Positions 16,250 through 25,435 of a stretch of 64,000 nt of DNA are shown piece by piece. The DNA comes from Micromonospora sp. CCTCC AA 2012012 (lineage in GTDB: Bacteria > Actinomycetota > Actinomycetes > Mycobacteriales > Micromonosporaceae). The stretch lies in assembly GCF_040499845.1 (NCBI RefSeq), contig NZ_CP159342.1, positions 6,324,001-6,388,000 on the forward strand, given 5' to 3'. Every line of letters starts with the position of its first letter. Position 1 is the stretch's first letter. Both the position numbers and the translations under genes were made by a program. The notes beneath the pieces were generated by a model. That model was given only the letters and a program-made list of their open reading frames with translations, made no database searches and was not told the DNA's origin.

Positions 16250-17259
16250 GCGAAGCGTTGCTGAAGGTCCGGGGGCTGACCAAGCACTTCCCGGTGCGGA
16301 ACGGATTCCGGGCGTCCGGGATGGTCCGGGCGGTCGACGGGCTGGACTTCGACGTCCGGCCGGGGGAGACGCTGGGCCTGGTGGGGGAGTCCGGCTGCGG
16401 GAAGACCACCACCGGGCGGATGCTGGTGCGGCTGCTGGAGCCGACCGACGGCACCATCGAGTTCGCCGGCCGGGACATCACCCACGCCCGGCGGGGCGCG
16501 CTGCGGCCGTTGCGGCAGGACCTCCAGATCATCTTCCAGGATCCGTACGCCTCGCTGAACCCGCGCCACACGGTCGGCCGGATCGTGGCCATGCCGTTGC
16601 AGGTCAACGGCATCACCCCGCCCGGCGGGGTCAAGAAGCGCGTGCAGGAGCTGCTCGAACTGGTCGGGCTGAACCCGGAGCACTACAACCGCTACCCGCA
16701 CGAGTTCTCCGGCGGGCAGCGCCAACGCATCGGCATCGCCCGCGCGCTCGCCCTGCGGCCCAGGCTCATCGTGGCCGACGAACCCGTCTCCGCCCTCGAC
16801 GTCTCGATCCAGGCCCAGGTCATCAACCTGCTACGCGACCTGCAACGCGACCTCGACCTGGCGTTCGTGTTCATCGCCCACGACCTCGCCGTCGTGCGGC
16901 ACTTCTGCCACCGGGTCGCGGTCATGTACCTCGGGAAGATCGTCGAGATCGGTGACCGCGACGACATCTACACCCGCCCCCAGCACCCCTACACGCGGGC
17001 CCTGCTCTCCGCCATCCCCGACGTCACCACGCTCGGGCCGGCCGGCCGGATCCGGCTGAGCGGGGACGTGCCGACCCCGCTGAACCCGCCGTCGGGCTGC
17101 CGCTTCCGTACCCGGTGCTGGAAGGCCCAGGAGCGGTGCGCGACGGAGGAACCCGCGCTGGTCGCCCGCGACGGCGGCCGGCAGTCGACCGCCTGTCACT
17201 TCCCGGAGGCCGGCACCATCGCGGCCGACACCGGCGAGAACCTGGAGGTGGCCCCATGA
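16246..17259 (+). CDS. Oligopeptide/dipeptide ABC transporter ATP-binding protein (OppF/DppF type)
   Basis: 337 residues. Walker A is GESGCGKTT, the Q-loop region is [18 protein letters not shown], the signature is SGGQRQR, and Walker B is [12 protein letters not shown]. The C-terminal extension has [15 protein letters not shown]. It pairs with the preceding ATPase as a heterodimer. Starts by ATGA overlap with the gene before and ends by ATGA overlap with the permease after it, so the three are translationally coupled. Confidence 0.93.
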   Translation: MSEALLKVRGLTKHFPVRNGFRASGMVRAVDGLDFDVRPGETLGLVGESGCGKTTTGRMLVRLLEPTDGTIEFAGRDITHARRGALRPLRQDLQIIFQDPYASLNPRHTVGRIVAMPLQVNGITPPGGVKKRVQELLELVGLNPEHYNRYPHEFSGGQRQRIGIARALALRPRLIVADEPVSALDVSIQAQVINLLRDLQRDLDLAFVFIAHDLAVVRHFCHRVAVMYLGKIVEIGDRDDIYTRPQHPYTRALLSAIPDVTTLGPAGRIRLSGDVPTPLNPPSGCRFRTRCWKAQERCATEEPALVARDGGRQSTACHFPEAGTIAADTGENLEVAP

Positions 17260-18263
17260 GCCTGTCCCCGGTGGAGGGTGCGGCGCGGGCGGAGATCGCG
17301 CCGGCCGCCGACCCGGTCAAGCCCGCCGAGAAGGCGTTCGTGGGCCGGTCGCCCGGGCAGCTCGCCTGGGCCCGGCTGCGCCGGGACCGGACCGCGGTGG
17401 TCAGCGGCGCGGTGCTGCTCTTCTTCATCCTGCTCGCGCTGGCCGCGCCGCTGGTCTCCCGGCTCTACGGCGTCGGCCCGAACGAGCAGTTCTCACACCT
17501 GCTCGACGGCAACGGCATGCCGCTGGGTTACGTCGGCGGCATCACCGGCGACCACTGGTTCGGCCTCGAACCGCGGCTGGGCCGGGACATCTTCGTCCGG
17601 ATGGTCTACGGGATGCGGACGTCGCTCTTCATCGCCTTCGCCGCCGCGCTGGTCACCACCGCGATCGGCGTGATCGCCGGCATCCTCGCCGGTTTCCTCG
17701 GCGGGGTGGTGGACGCGGTGATCAGTTGGATCACCGACGTGGCGTTGGCCCTGCCGTTCCTCATCTTCGCGCTGGCCGTGGTGCCGACCGTGGCGCTGCG
17801 CTTCTACGGCCCGCGCGAGGAGGTGCCGCCGACGTTCCAGGTGGCCGTGCTGATCGGCATCTTCGCCGCGTTCGGCTGGACCAGCACCGCCCGGCTGGTC
17901 CGCGGTCAGGTGATCTCGCTGCGCGAACGGGAGTTCGTGGAGGCGGCCCGGGCCAGCGGCGCCGGACTGGGCCACATGCTCTTCCGGCAGCTCCTGCCGA
18001 ACCTCTGGGCGCCGATCCTGGTCGCCTTCTCTCTCGCGGTGCCGCAGTACATCACCGGCGAGGCGGCGCTGTCGTTCCTCGGCATCGGCATCCTCGAACC
18101 GACCGCCGACTTCGGCCGGATGATCTTCCAGAGCATCCCGTACCTGCAGACCGATCCGGCGTACGTCTTCTTCCCCGGCGTCACGATCTTCCTCCTCGTG
18201 CTCGCCTTCAACCTGCTCGGCGACGCGCTGCGTGACGCGCTCGACCCGAAGTCGTCCCGGTAG
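17256..18263 (+). CDS. Oligopeptide/dipeptide ABC transporter permease (OppC/DppC type)
   Basis: 335 residues from ATG 17256; the longer frame from 17115 lies inside the previous gene. A ~40-residue cytoplasmic lead is followed by six predicted membrane helices (first [20 protein letters not shown]). The EAA loop contacting the ATPases is visible as [20 protein letters not shown]. The soluble loop with [20 protein letters not shown] is typical of OppC/DppC. It forms the channel with the next permease. Confidence 0.93.
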   Translation: MSLSPVEGAARAEIAPAADPVKPAEKAFVGRSPGQLAWARLRRDRTAVVSGAVLLFFILLALAAPLVSRLYGVGPNEQFSHLLDGNGMPLGYVGGITGDHWFGLEPRLGRDIFVRMVYGMRTSLFIAFAAALVTTAIGVIAGILAGFLGGVVDAVISWITDVALALPFLIFALAVVPTVALRFYGPREEVPPTFQVAVLIGIFAAFGWTSTARLVRGQVISLREREFVEAARASGAGLGHMLFRQLLPNLWAPILVAFSLAVPQYITGEAALSFLGIGILEPTADFGRMIFQSIPYLQTDPAYVFFPGVTIFLLVLAFNLLGDALRDALDPKSSR

Positions 18264-18277
18264 GCGGTGGCTCTCCC

Positions 18278-19264
18278 ATGACCCGATTCCTGGTCCGGCG
18301 GCTGCTGACCGCCGTGCTCACCCTCTTCGCGGTGAGCGTGCTCAGTTTCCTGATGTTCTTCGGGCTGCCCCGCGACCCGGTCAGCGGGATGTGCCCGAAG
18401 AACTGCAACGCGGAGCGGCTGGAGCGGGTCCGCGAGGAGCTGGGCCTGCGCGACCCGCTGCCGGAGCAGTACGCCAACTACATGAAGGGCATCGTCACCG
18501 GCCGGGACCTGGGCAGCTCCCAGGGCGGCCGGTGTGACGCCCCCTGCCTCGGCTACTCCTACGTCAACAGCGAGGCGGTCACCGACACCCTGCTCCGGGT
18601 GCTGCCGGTGACGCTGAGCATCGTCATCCCGGCGGCCGTGCTGTGGCTGGCGCTCGGGGTCGGGCTGGGCATGATCTCGGCGCTGCGGCGGGGCACGCTG
18701 GTGGACCGGCTGGCGATCGGCTTCTCGCTGACCGGGGCCTCCATGCAGCTCTACTTCGTCGGCGCGGTGCTCCTGCTGATCTTCACCTACAACCTGCGGA
18801 TCACGCCGACGCCGAGCTACACGTCGTTGTTCGACAATCCGGTGAAGTGGGCCAGCGGGCTGGTGCTCGCCTGGGTGTCGCTGGCCTTCCTCTTCTCCGC
18901 GATCTATGCCCGGCTGTCCCGGGCGCAGATGCTGGAGACGCTCTCGGAGGACTTCGTCCGGACCGCGCGGGCCAAGGGCCTGGCCAAACCCAAGGTGTAC
19001 GGGCGGCACGCGCTGCGCGCGGCGATCACCCCGATCGTCACCATCGCCGGTCTCGACGTGGGCAGCGCGCTCGGCGGCACGGTGATCACCGAGACCACCT
19101 TCGGCATCCAGGGGCTCGGCCGGACCGCGGTGGACGCGGTCAAGGGCGGCGACCTGCCGACCATCATGGCCACCGTGCTGATCTCGGCGGTCTTCATCGT
19201 GGTCGCCAACATCGTGGTGGACATCCTCTATGCCGCCATCGACCCGCGGGTCCGGTTGCGATAG
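18278..19264 (+). CDS. Oligopeptide/dipeptide ABC transporter permease (OppB/DppB type)
   Basis: 328 residues, 14 bases after the OppC-type gene. Classical start TRFLVRRLLTAVLTLFAVSV and six helices. The EAA loop is EDFVRTARAKGLAKPKVYGR, followed by HALRAAITPIVTIAGLDVG. The external loop carries two cysteine pairs (MCPKNCNAE and GRCDAPCLGYS), unusual for the family and possibly a disulfide-stabilised loop. The order C before B is less common than B before C. Confidence 0.92.
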   Translation: MTRFLVRRLLTAVLTLFAVSVLSFLMFFGLPRDPVSGMCPKNCNAERLERVREELGLRDPLPEQYANYMKGIVTGRDLGSSQGGRCDAPCLGYSYVNSEAVTDTLLRVLPVTLSIVIPAAVLWLALGVGLGMISALRRGTLVDRLAIGFSLTGASMQLYFVGAVLLLIFTYNLRITPTPSYTSLFDNPVKWASGLVLAWVSLAFLFSAIYARLSRAQMLETLSEDFVRTARAKGLAKPKVYGRHALRAAITPIVTIAGLDVGSALGGTVITETTFGIQGLGRTAVDAVKGGDLPTIMATVLISAVFIVVANIVVDILYAAIDPRVRLR

Positions 19265-19368
19265 CGCAACGGCACCCCGGCGGGGCATGGAGAAATTCGC
19301 CGCCTTCTGTTACACAAACCGTAGTTTTCCTACGTCGTCTGACGAGGCTCCAGATAGGGAGGGCGCAG

Positions 19369-21105
19369 ATGCGCTTGAAGAGGGCAGCCGCCGCAGGCGG
19401 AGCGCTCGCACTGCTCGCGGTGATGGGGGCGTGCAGCGAGAACAAGGGCACCGACGGCGGTAACGACGCCGACCGGGTGCAGAGCGGTTCGATCGCCACC
19501 GACCCGAAGGACTCGATGGGTCCGGCCGCCGAGGTGCCGGGCGCCGCCAAGGGCGGCACCTTCCGGGTGATCCGGGAGACCAAGATCTCGCACATCGACC
19601 CGCAGCGGGTCTATTCCTTCGCCGGCCTGATGAACGCGCCGCTGTACGCCCGCTTCCTGACCACCTTCAAGGACGACGGCTCCGGCAAGGTGACCCTGGT
19701 CGGCGACCTGGCCGAGACCCCGGGCACCGATGTCAACAAGGACTGCAAGGTCTGGGAGTTCAAGGTCAAGGACGGGGTGAAGTTCGAGGACGGCAGCCCG
19801 ATCACCTCCAAGGAGATCGCGTACGGCATCGCCCGTTCCTTCGACCCCGACCTGACCGGCGGCCCCACCTACCTGCAGGAGTGGCTCGCCGACAGCCCGC
19901 AGTACGACACCAAGTGGAACTTCAAGGCGAACAAGACGTCGTTGCCCCCGGGCCTGACCACGCCGGACGCCAAGACGCTGAAGTTCGAGTTCGCCAAGCC
20001 GCACTGCGACCTGCCGTTCGCCGCGTCGCTGCCGTACACGGCTCCGCTGAAGCCGGAGAAGGACACCGGCGTCAACCTGGACAACCAGCCGTTCTCCTCC
20101 GGGCCATACAAGATCACCAAGAACACCGCGGGTGTCGAGCTGGTGATGGAGCGGAACGAGAACTGGGACCCGAAGACCGACCCGGTGCGGCACGCGTACC
20201 CGGACAGGATCGTCTGGGCCTTCGGCCCGGACGCCGAGGCGGGCGCCAACCGGGTGATCGCCGACAACGGCGACGACCAGACGGCGCTGGGCTGGAACGG
20301 CGTGCCCTCCGCGCTGGTCGCCCGGGTCACCGGTGACGCGGCCCTCAAGGACCGCTCGGTGCGCGGCCAGACGCCGAGCCTGTGGCGGCTCGAGATCAAC
20401 ACCCAGCGGGTGCCGGACCTGGCGGTGCGGCAGGCGCTGAACTACGCCGTCGACCGCGACGGCTTCATCAAGGCGTACGGCGGCGAGGCGTCGGCCAAGG
20501 CCGTCACCACCCTGATGCCGCCCTCGACCATCGGCTACGAGAAGTACGACGCCTACCCGGCCGGCCCGAACGGCAACGTCGAGAAGGCCAAGGAGCTGCT
20601 CGCCGGCAAGACCCCGGAGCTGGTGCTCGGCATCAGCGACGACTCGCCGGAACTGGCCACCCAGCTCAAGGGCAACCTGGAGAAGGCCGGCTTCAAGATC
20701 ACGGTGAAGACCATCCCGACCGACGCCAAGCTCGACGAGGTCGGCAAGAAGAACAACCCGTACGACCTCTACATCAACCAGTGGGCCGCCGACTGGCCCA
20801 GCGGCGCGGCGATCCTGCCGGTGCTCTTCGACGGCCGCACCATCAAGGCCGAGAACAACAGCAACACCTCGTACGTCAACAGCGACGAGATCAACAAGGA
20901 GTTCGACCGGGTGCTCGCCATGCCCGCCGGTGAGCAGGGCAAGGAGTGGGCCAAGCTCGACCAGCGGATCATGAAGGAGCTGGCCCCGGCCGTACCGCTC
21001 TTCGTCGAGCAGGGGTACTACCTGCACGGCTCGAAGGTGGGCGGGATCTACCTGTCCAGCATCTTCGGCTACCCGGCGCTGACCAGCGCGTACGTCAAGC
21101 AGTAA
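19369..21105 (+). CDS. Oligopeptide/dipeptide-binding lipoprotein of the ABC transporter
   Basis: 578 residues from ATG 19369 (AGGGAGGGCGCAG before it). A lipoprotein signal peptide ends at Cys22 (LAVMGAC). The mature part is an SBP family 5 protein: GGTFRVIRETKISHIDPQRV, the pocket segment DGVKFEDGSPITSKEIAYG, and WRLEINTQRVPDLAVRQALN. It delivers peptides, or a related substrate such as nickel or an oligosaccharide, to the permeases; peptides are most likely from the transporter type. A 104-base gap after oppB may hold a second promoter for high expression. A strong terminator follows. Confidence 0.92.
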   Translation: MRLKRAAAAGGALALLAVMGACSENKGTDGGNDADRVQSGSIATDPKDSMGPAAEVPGAAKGGTFRVIRETKISHIDPQRVYSFAGLMNAPLYARFLTTFKDDGSGKVTLVGDLAETPGTDVNKDCKVWEFKVKDGVKFEDGSPITSKEIAYGIARSFDPDLTGGPTYLQEWLADSPQYDTKWNFKANKTSLPPGLTTPDAKTLKFEFAKPHCDLPFAASLPYTAPLKPEKDTGVNLDNQPFSSGPYKITKNTAGVELVMERNENWDPKTDPVRHAYPDRIVWAFGPDAEAGANRVIADNGDDQTALGWNGVPSALVARVTGDAALKDRSVRGQTPSLWRLEINTQRVPDLAVRQALNYAVDRDGFIKAYGGEASAKAVTTLMPPSTIGYEKYDAYPAGPNGNVEKAKELLAGKTPELVLGISDDSPELATQLKGNLEKAGFKITVKTIPTDAKLDEVGKKNNPYDLYINQWAADWPSGAAILPVLFDGRTIKAENNSNTSYVNSDEINKEFDRVLAMPAGEQGKEWAKLDQRIMKELAPAVPLFVEQGYYLHGSKVGGIYLSSIFGYPALTSAYVKQ

Positions 21106-21114
21106 CCGCCCGTC

Positions 21115-21149
21115 ACGAGGGGCCCCCGCACACCGCGGGGGCCCCTCGT
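21115..21149. terminator. Bidirectional hairpin terminator
   Basis: A perfect 15-bp stem (21115-21129 with 21135-21149) and 5-base loop sit between the convergent binding-protein and S9 peptidase genes. The right arm reaches the last base of the peptidase stop codon. Confidence 0.8.
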
Positions 21150-23293
21150 CACAGGTGCGTACGGAGGAAGTCCAGCTCCAGCCGGAGCAGGCGTTCCGCC
21201 GTACCGCCGGCGGCCATGTGGGTCGCCCCGGTCAGCGGCAGCACCGCGTGCGGTCGCCCGGCGGCCAGCAGCGCCGCCGACAGCCGCAGCGTGTGCGCCG
21301 CCACCACGTTGTCGTCCACCAGGCCGTGCACCAGCAGCATCGGCCGGGCCTGGTCCGTCGCGCCGAGCGGCTCGGCGGCCAGCTCCACCAGCGAATGGTG
21401 CGCGTACACGTCCATCCCGTCGTCCGGCAGGCCGAGATAGCGCTCGGTGTACGCGGTGTCGTACAACGTCCAGTCGGTGACCGGCGCGCCCACGATCGCG
21501 CAGCGGAACAGCTCCGGGTGGCGCAGCACCGCCAGCCCGGCCAGCCAGCCGCCTAACGACCAGCCCCGCACCGCCACCCGCGCCAGGTCCAGGTCCGGGT
21601 GCTTGTCGGCGAGCGCGGTCAGCGCGTCCACCTGGTCGGAGAGGATCACGTCGGCGAGCCGCCGGTGGATCGCCTTCTCGAATGACGGCGCCACCCCGGG
21701 GGTGCCCCGGTTGTCGATGGTCACCACCGCGAAGCCGGCCTCGGCCCACCACTGCCGCTCCAGCCAGGCCGCCCGGGCCGCGACCACCTCCTGGTGCCCC
21801 GGGCCGCCGTAGATGTCCAGCAGCACCGGCAGCCGGGTGCCCTTGACGTGGTCGGCCGGATAGAGCACGGCCGTCGGCAGCCGCCGGTCGGTCACCCGCA
21901 CCAGCATCGGCCGCGGCGCGTACGGCGGGTTCGCGGCGAACGAGCGGATCTGGGCCACCTCGCGGTCGTCGTGCCACACCGACCAGCGGGTGCCCGGGTG
22001 GTCCAGCGAGGCGCTGCCCACGACCAGCGTGGAGCCGCCGATCGCGGCGGTGTGCCAGCCCGGATCGCTGCTCATCCGGCGGGCGTCCACGCCACCGCCG
22101 ATCGTGGTGCGGACCCGGTAGAGGTGCCGCTGGCTCGGTTCCCCCTCGCTCGCCTCGACCAGCAGGTCCGCCGGCCCGTTCGGCCCCGCCGGCAGCCGGC
22201 CCACCACCCGGCGTACGTAGAGCGACGGCGGGGTGAGCAGGGTGCCGTCGGCGAAGAGGCAGCGGGCGTCGTACCCGTCGTGGGCCAGCTCGCCGCCGAC
22301 CAGCACCCGACCGTCCGGCAGGTGCGCCGGCGTGCCGGGGATCGGCTCCACCCAGCGTGGGTCGGCCAGCTCGGCGTGCACCTGCGTCTCGCCGGTCCGC
22401 GGGTCCACCGCGAGCACCAGCCCGTGCTGCTGGGAACGGCGCAGCACGGTGATCAGCGGGCCGCCGTCCGCCCAGTCCACCGAGGTCAGGTACGGGTAGG
22501 TCTCCCGGTCCCAGTGCACGTCGACCCAGCCGTCGTCCAGGTCGAGCAGGTGCAGGCTGACCTCCGCGTTCGGGCCGCCCGCCACCGGGTAGGCGACGGT
22601 GGTCGGCCGGCTGGTCGGGTCGGCCGGGTCGTGCAGGTACCAGTGCGGCAGCCGGGACTCGTCCACCCGGGCGGCCAGCACCGAGCGCCCGTCCGGCGCC
22701 CACCAGTAGCCACGGAACCGGTCGAACTCCTCGGCGGCGATGTGCTCGGCCAGCCCCCAGGTCACCCCGCTGTCCTCACCCGCGAGCAGGTTGTCCGTGC
22801 CGTCCGGGTCGACCACCCGCAGCTGACCCCGGCGGACCCCCTCGGCGGCGTCGGTGACGTACGCCAGCCGCTCGCCGGTCGGGTCGGGGCGCGGGTCGAT
22901 CACCGGGCCGACGGTGGCCACCTCGATCACGTCCCCGTGCACCAGATCGGCCCGGAACAGCCGGCCCGCGAGGGCGAACGCCGCGATCCGGCCGGCCCCG
23001 TCCAGGGCGTACGAGCCGATGCCGGCGGCGCTGAGCCGCAGGCGTTCCCGCAGGGCCCGCTCGCCGGGGGCGAGGGCGGCCGGGTCGCCGTCCGCGCCGA
23101 GCAGCGTCGCCGGGTCGGCGACCAGCCGCTCCTCGCCGGAGTCGACGTCCAGCAGCCAGAGGGCGTCGGCCGGGTCCTCCGGGCCGGCCGAGCGCAGGAA
23201 GATCACCCGGGAACCGTCGTCGGTCACGGTGACCGCGCGCGGCGCCCCGTGGCTGAACCGACGGGTACGGGCGGCCAGCTCGGGAAAGTCCAC
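21149..23293 (-). CDS. S9-family prolyl oligopeptidase / dipeptidyl-peptidase IV-like serine peptidase
   Basis: 714 residues from GTG 23293; the start is supported by TACGAT seven bases upstream, while a longer frame to 23368 crosses that promoter. The N-terminal ~450 residues form a beta-propeller (AVTVTDDGSRVIFLRSAG..., DPRTGETQVHAEL), followed by an alpha/beta hydrolase with GWSLGGW (nucleophile Ser). The acid is likely in LVDDNVV and the histidine in ATHMAAGG. No signal peptide, so probably cytoplasmic, removing dipeptides from short peptides. It lies next to a peptide-uptake operon, which fits use of imported peptides. Confidence 0.92.
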   Translation of the reverse strand: MDFPELAARTRRFSHGAPRAVTVTDDGSRVIFLRSAGPEDPADALWLLDVDSGEERLVADPATLLGADGDPAALAPGERALRERLRLSAAGIGSYALDGAGRIAAFALAGRLFRADLVHGDVIEVATVGPVIDPRPDPTGERLAYVTDAAEGVRRGQLRVVDPDGTDNLLAGEDSGVTWGLAEHIAAEEFDRFRGYWWAPDGRSVLAARVDESRLPHWYLHDPADPTSRPTTVAYPVAGGPNAEVSLHLLDLDDGWVDVHWDRETYPYLTSVDWADGGPLITVLRRSQQHGLVLAVDPRTGETQVHAELADPRWVEPIPGTPAHLPDGRVLVGGELAHDGYDARCLFADGTLLTPPSLYVRRVVGRLPAGPNGPADLLVEASEGEPSQRHLYRVRTTIGGGVDARRMSSDPGWHTAAIGGSTLVVGSASLDHPGTRWSVWHDDREVAQIRSFAANPPYAPRPMLVRVTDRRLPTAVLYPADHVKGTRLPVLLDIYGGPGHQEVVAARAAWLERQWWAEAGFAVVTIDNRGTPGVAPSFEKAIHRRLADVILSDQVDALTALADKHPDLDLARVAVRGWSLGGWLAGLAVLRHPELFRCAIVGAPVTDWTLYDTAYTERYLGLPDDGMDVYAHHSLVELAAEPLGATDQARPMLLVHGLVDDNVVAAHTLRLSAALLAAGRPHAVLPLTGATHMAAGGTAERLLRLELDFLRTHL

Positions 23294-23300
23294 GCTTCGG

Positions 23301-23306
23301 ATCGTA
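23301..23306 (-). promoter_or_regulatory. -10 element of a leaderless promoter (S9 peptidase)
   Basis: TACGAT on the minus strand followed by seven bases and GTG 23293; no Shine-Dalgarno in between. Confidence 0.5.
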
Positions 23307-23375
23307 GGCGCGCGTCGGGCGTGATGTGGCCGACCTGAGCGGACGCGTGAAGCTCGGTGGGACACCACTGCCGGT

Positions 23376-23381
23376 TAGAGT
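23376..23381 (+). promoter_or_regulatory. -10 element of leaderless mshB promoter
   Basis: TAGAGT, seven bases, then the GTG at 23389. Decides the mshB start in favour of 23389 over the in-frame GTG at 23380, which lies inside the hexamer. Confidence 0.55.
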
Positions 23382-23388
23382 GACGGTC

Positions 23389-24306
23389 GTGACGACGCTG
23401 CCCGACCGCCGCCTGCTGCTGGTCCACGCGCACCCCGACGACGAGTCGATCGGCACCGGCTCGACGATGGCCCACTACGCCGCCGCCGGCGCCCACGTCA
23501 CGCTGGTGACCTGCACGTTGGGCGAGGAGGGCGAGATCCACGTGCCGGCGCTGGCCCAGCTCGCCGCCGCCGAGGCCGACCAGCTCGGCGGCTACCGGAT
23601 CGGTGAGCTCGCCGCCGCCTGCGCCGCGCTCGGCGTCACCGACCACCGCTTCCTCGGCGGCGCGGGCCGCTACCGCGACTCGGGGATGATGGGGCTGGCC
23701 ACCAACGAGCACCCCCGGGCGTTCTGGCAGGCCGACCTGGACTCCGCCGCCGGGCAACTGGTGGAGATCATGCGCGAGGTCCGCCCCCAGGTCATGATCA
23801 CGTACGACCCGAACGGCTTCTACGGCCACCCCGACCACATCCAGGCGCACCGGGTGGCGATGCGGGCCGTGGAACTGGCCGCCGTCGAGGGCGTCGCCCC
23901 GGCGAAGGTCTACTGGACGGCCATGCCGCGCAGCGTGCTGGAGGCCGGCATGAGCCACTTCGAGGAGTCCTCGGACAACCCCTTCGCGGGCATCGACGAC
24001 GTCGACGAGCTGCCCTTCGGCACCCCCGACCCGGAGATCGCCGCCCGGATCGACGCCACCGACCAGCACGCCGCCAAGGAGGCGGCGATGCGGGCGCACG
24101 CCACGCAGATCCCCGCCACCTCCTGGCTCTATGCCATCGCCGGCAACTTCGGCGCCGAGTTCATGGGCGTGGAGTACTTCACCCTGGCGGTCGGCGACAA
24201 GGGCCCGGGCGCCGGCCCGTACGGCTGGGAGGACGACCTCTTCGCCGGCCTGGCCCTGGACGACGGGCCGGACCGGTCCCCGGTCGTCGCGGCCGGTCAC
24301 CGGTGA
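23389..24306 (+). CDS. mshB: GlcNAc-Ins deacetylase of mycothiol biosynthesis
   Basis: 305 residues. Removes the acetyl group from 1D-myo-inositol 2-acetamido-2-deoxy-glucopyranoside, the second committed step to mycothiol. Zinc-binding AHPDDES near residue 14 and the second histidine group HPDHIQAHR (residues ~145) are intact. The C-terminal [17 protein letters not shown] segment is typical of MshB. Divergent from the S9 peptidase and coupled by GTGA overlap to a membrane protein, as mshB is in mycobacteria (Rv1170-Rv1171). Confidence 0.94.
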   Translation: MTTLPDRRLLLVHAHPDDESIGTGSTMAHYAAAGAHVTLVTCTLGEEGEIHVPALAQLAAAEADQLGGYRIGELAAACAALGVTDHRFLGGAGRYRDSGMMGLATNEHPRAFWQADLDSAAGQLVEIMREVRPQVMITYDPNGFYGHPDHIQAHRVAMRAVELAAVEGVAPAKVYWTAMPRSVLEAGMSHFEESSDNPFAGIDDVDELPFGTPDPEIAARIDATDQHAAKEAAMRAHATQIPATSWLYAIAGNFGAEFMGVEYFTLAVGDKGPGAGPYGWEDDLFAGLALDDGPDRSPVVAAGHR

Positions 24307-24752
24307 CCACCGCCCCCATGTCGGTCCTGCCCGGCCAGGAGCCCAGCGCGCCGACCGCACGCCCACGGCGCGGCCTCGACCTCGTCCTGCGACTCGTCGG
24401 CGGGGTGATCGCCGTCGTCGCCGGCCTGCTCTCGGCGGTGCTGGAGCTGCTGCTGGCCACCGTCCGGGTGGGTGGACAGCTCATCGGGGTGTCGGTGCTG
24501 GTGGCGGTCGGCGCGGGCATCGCGCTGAGCTGGTTCGCCCACGAGGTGGTGGGCCGCCGCTGGTCGGTCGTGCTGCCGGCGCTGCCCTGGTTCGTGCTGA
24601 TGGCGGTGGCCTCGGTCCGCACCACCGAGGGGGACCTGCTGCTCTCCGGCGACAACTGGGTCGGTCTCGCGATGATCGTCGCCGGTGCGATGACCTTCGC
24701 CGTGATGGGCTTCCGGCAGATGCTCGCGCCACCGGTCCACCACGACGGGTGA
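24303..24752 (+). CDS. Conserved membrane protein coupled to mshB
   Basis: 149 residues; GTG overlaps the mshB TGA. Four predicted membrane helices: [55 protein letters not shown] and [16 protein letters not shown]. Equivalent in position and size to Rv1171 of Mycobacterium, which has no known function. Constant linkage to mshB suggests, but does not prove, a role near mycothiol synthesis. Confidence 0.8.
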   Translation: MTTAPMSVLPGQEPSAPTARPRRGLDLVLRLVGGVIAVVAGLLSAVLELLLATVRVGGQLIGVSVLVAVGAGIALSWFAHEVVGRRWSVVLPALPWFVLMAVASVRTTEGDLLLSGDNWVGLAMIVAGAMTFAVMGFRQMLAPPVHHDG

Positions 24753-24833
24753 TGACGACACCCGGGCCGCGGTGGTAGATATTCCTGCCAGAGGACCCGC
24801 CGCCCCGGCGGGCGGTACGGCGGGAGGTGGGCG

Positions 24834-25298
24834 ATGAGCCAGCGGTGGCGCGCGGTGGGCGTGCTGGCGGGGACGCTGTTCCTGGTCAACGTGCTGGCCC
24901 GGCTGGTGATCAAGCTCGGCTTCGACGAGGACGACAGCGCCGCCGACCGGGTCTCGTGGGTGATGTTCCTGGTCATCGGCCTGATCCTCGCCGTGATGGC
25001 GTTCCGCTGGGGCCGGGACCGTCCCGTCGCCCGATGGTCCACCGATCTGGTCGTCACGGTGGCCGTGGCGCTCGCGTTGACCGTCTTCGTCGCACCGCTG
25101 CTGGTCGGCCAGAACCCGTTCGCCGGTGGTGCCGGGCTCTTCTTCGCCCAGATCTGGCTCTATCTGGCGGCCACCGCCGCCGGCGTGCTCGTCGGCTATC
25201 TCGTGCTCACCGCCCTGGGCCGCGACCACCGCTCCCAGCAGCTCAAGCGCTACGCCCAGCTGAAGGCCGCCAAGCCCCGCCGGGTCGTCCGTCGCTGA
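24834..25298 (+). CDS. Conserved membrane protein
   Basis: 154 residues from ATG 24834 (GGGAGGTGGGCG before it). Four hydrophobic segments: AVGVLAGTLFLVNVLARLVI, WVMFLVIGLILAVMAF, VVTVAVALALTVFVAPLLV and IWLYLAATAAGVLVGYLVL. The tail is basic and cytoplasmic (RSQQLKRYAQLKAAKPRRVV). No family recognised. It follows the mshB pair after 81 bases, perhaps in the same transcript. The inverted repeat at 25351-25419 lies after it. Confidence 0.75.
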   Translation: MSQRWRAVGVLAGTLFLVNVLARLVIKLGFDEDDSAADRVSWVMFLVIGLILAVMAFRWGRDRPVARWSTDLVVTVAVALALTVFVAPLLVGQNPFAGGAGLFFAQIWLYLAATAAGVLVGYLVLTALGRDHRSQQLKRYAQLKAAKPRRVVRR

Positions 25299-25350
25299 CC
25301 CGGCCGATCGCCCGACAAGCTCGCCGGTCTGCGCCCGGCTGGCCGCCGCC

Positions 25351-25419
25351 GCATGATCGTCTGCTGTTGACGGTGGTGACACGCCGACATCGGGTGCGCT
25401 GAACAGCAGACGATCATGC
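25351..25419. repeat. Intergenic inverted repeat with GATCAT core
   Basis: Perfect 18-bp arms, 25351-25368 (GCATGATCGTCTGCTGTT) and 25402-25419, around a 33-base loop. It lies between two convergent genes (stops at 25298 and 25436). It resembles the inverted repeats at 40757, 42657 and 62873 in position and GATCAT content, but not in full sequence. Could act as a terminator or be a small non-autonomous palindromic element. Confidence 0.8.
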
Positions 25420-25435
25420 GGCCAGGCCGACCAGC

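Noticed and set aside
18643..19368. Fusion of permease-region sequence to the binding protein (820-codon frame)
   Set aside because: The frame upstream of 19369 is an alternative frame of the OppB-type gene; the lipoprotein signal and ribosome site begin at 19369.
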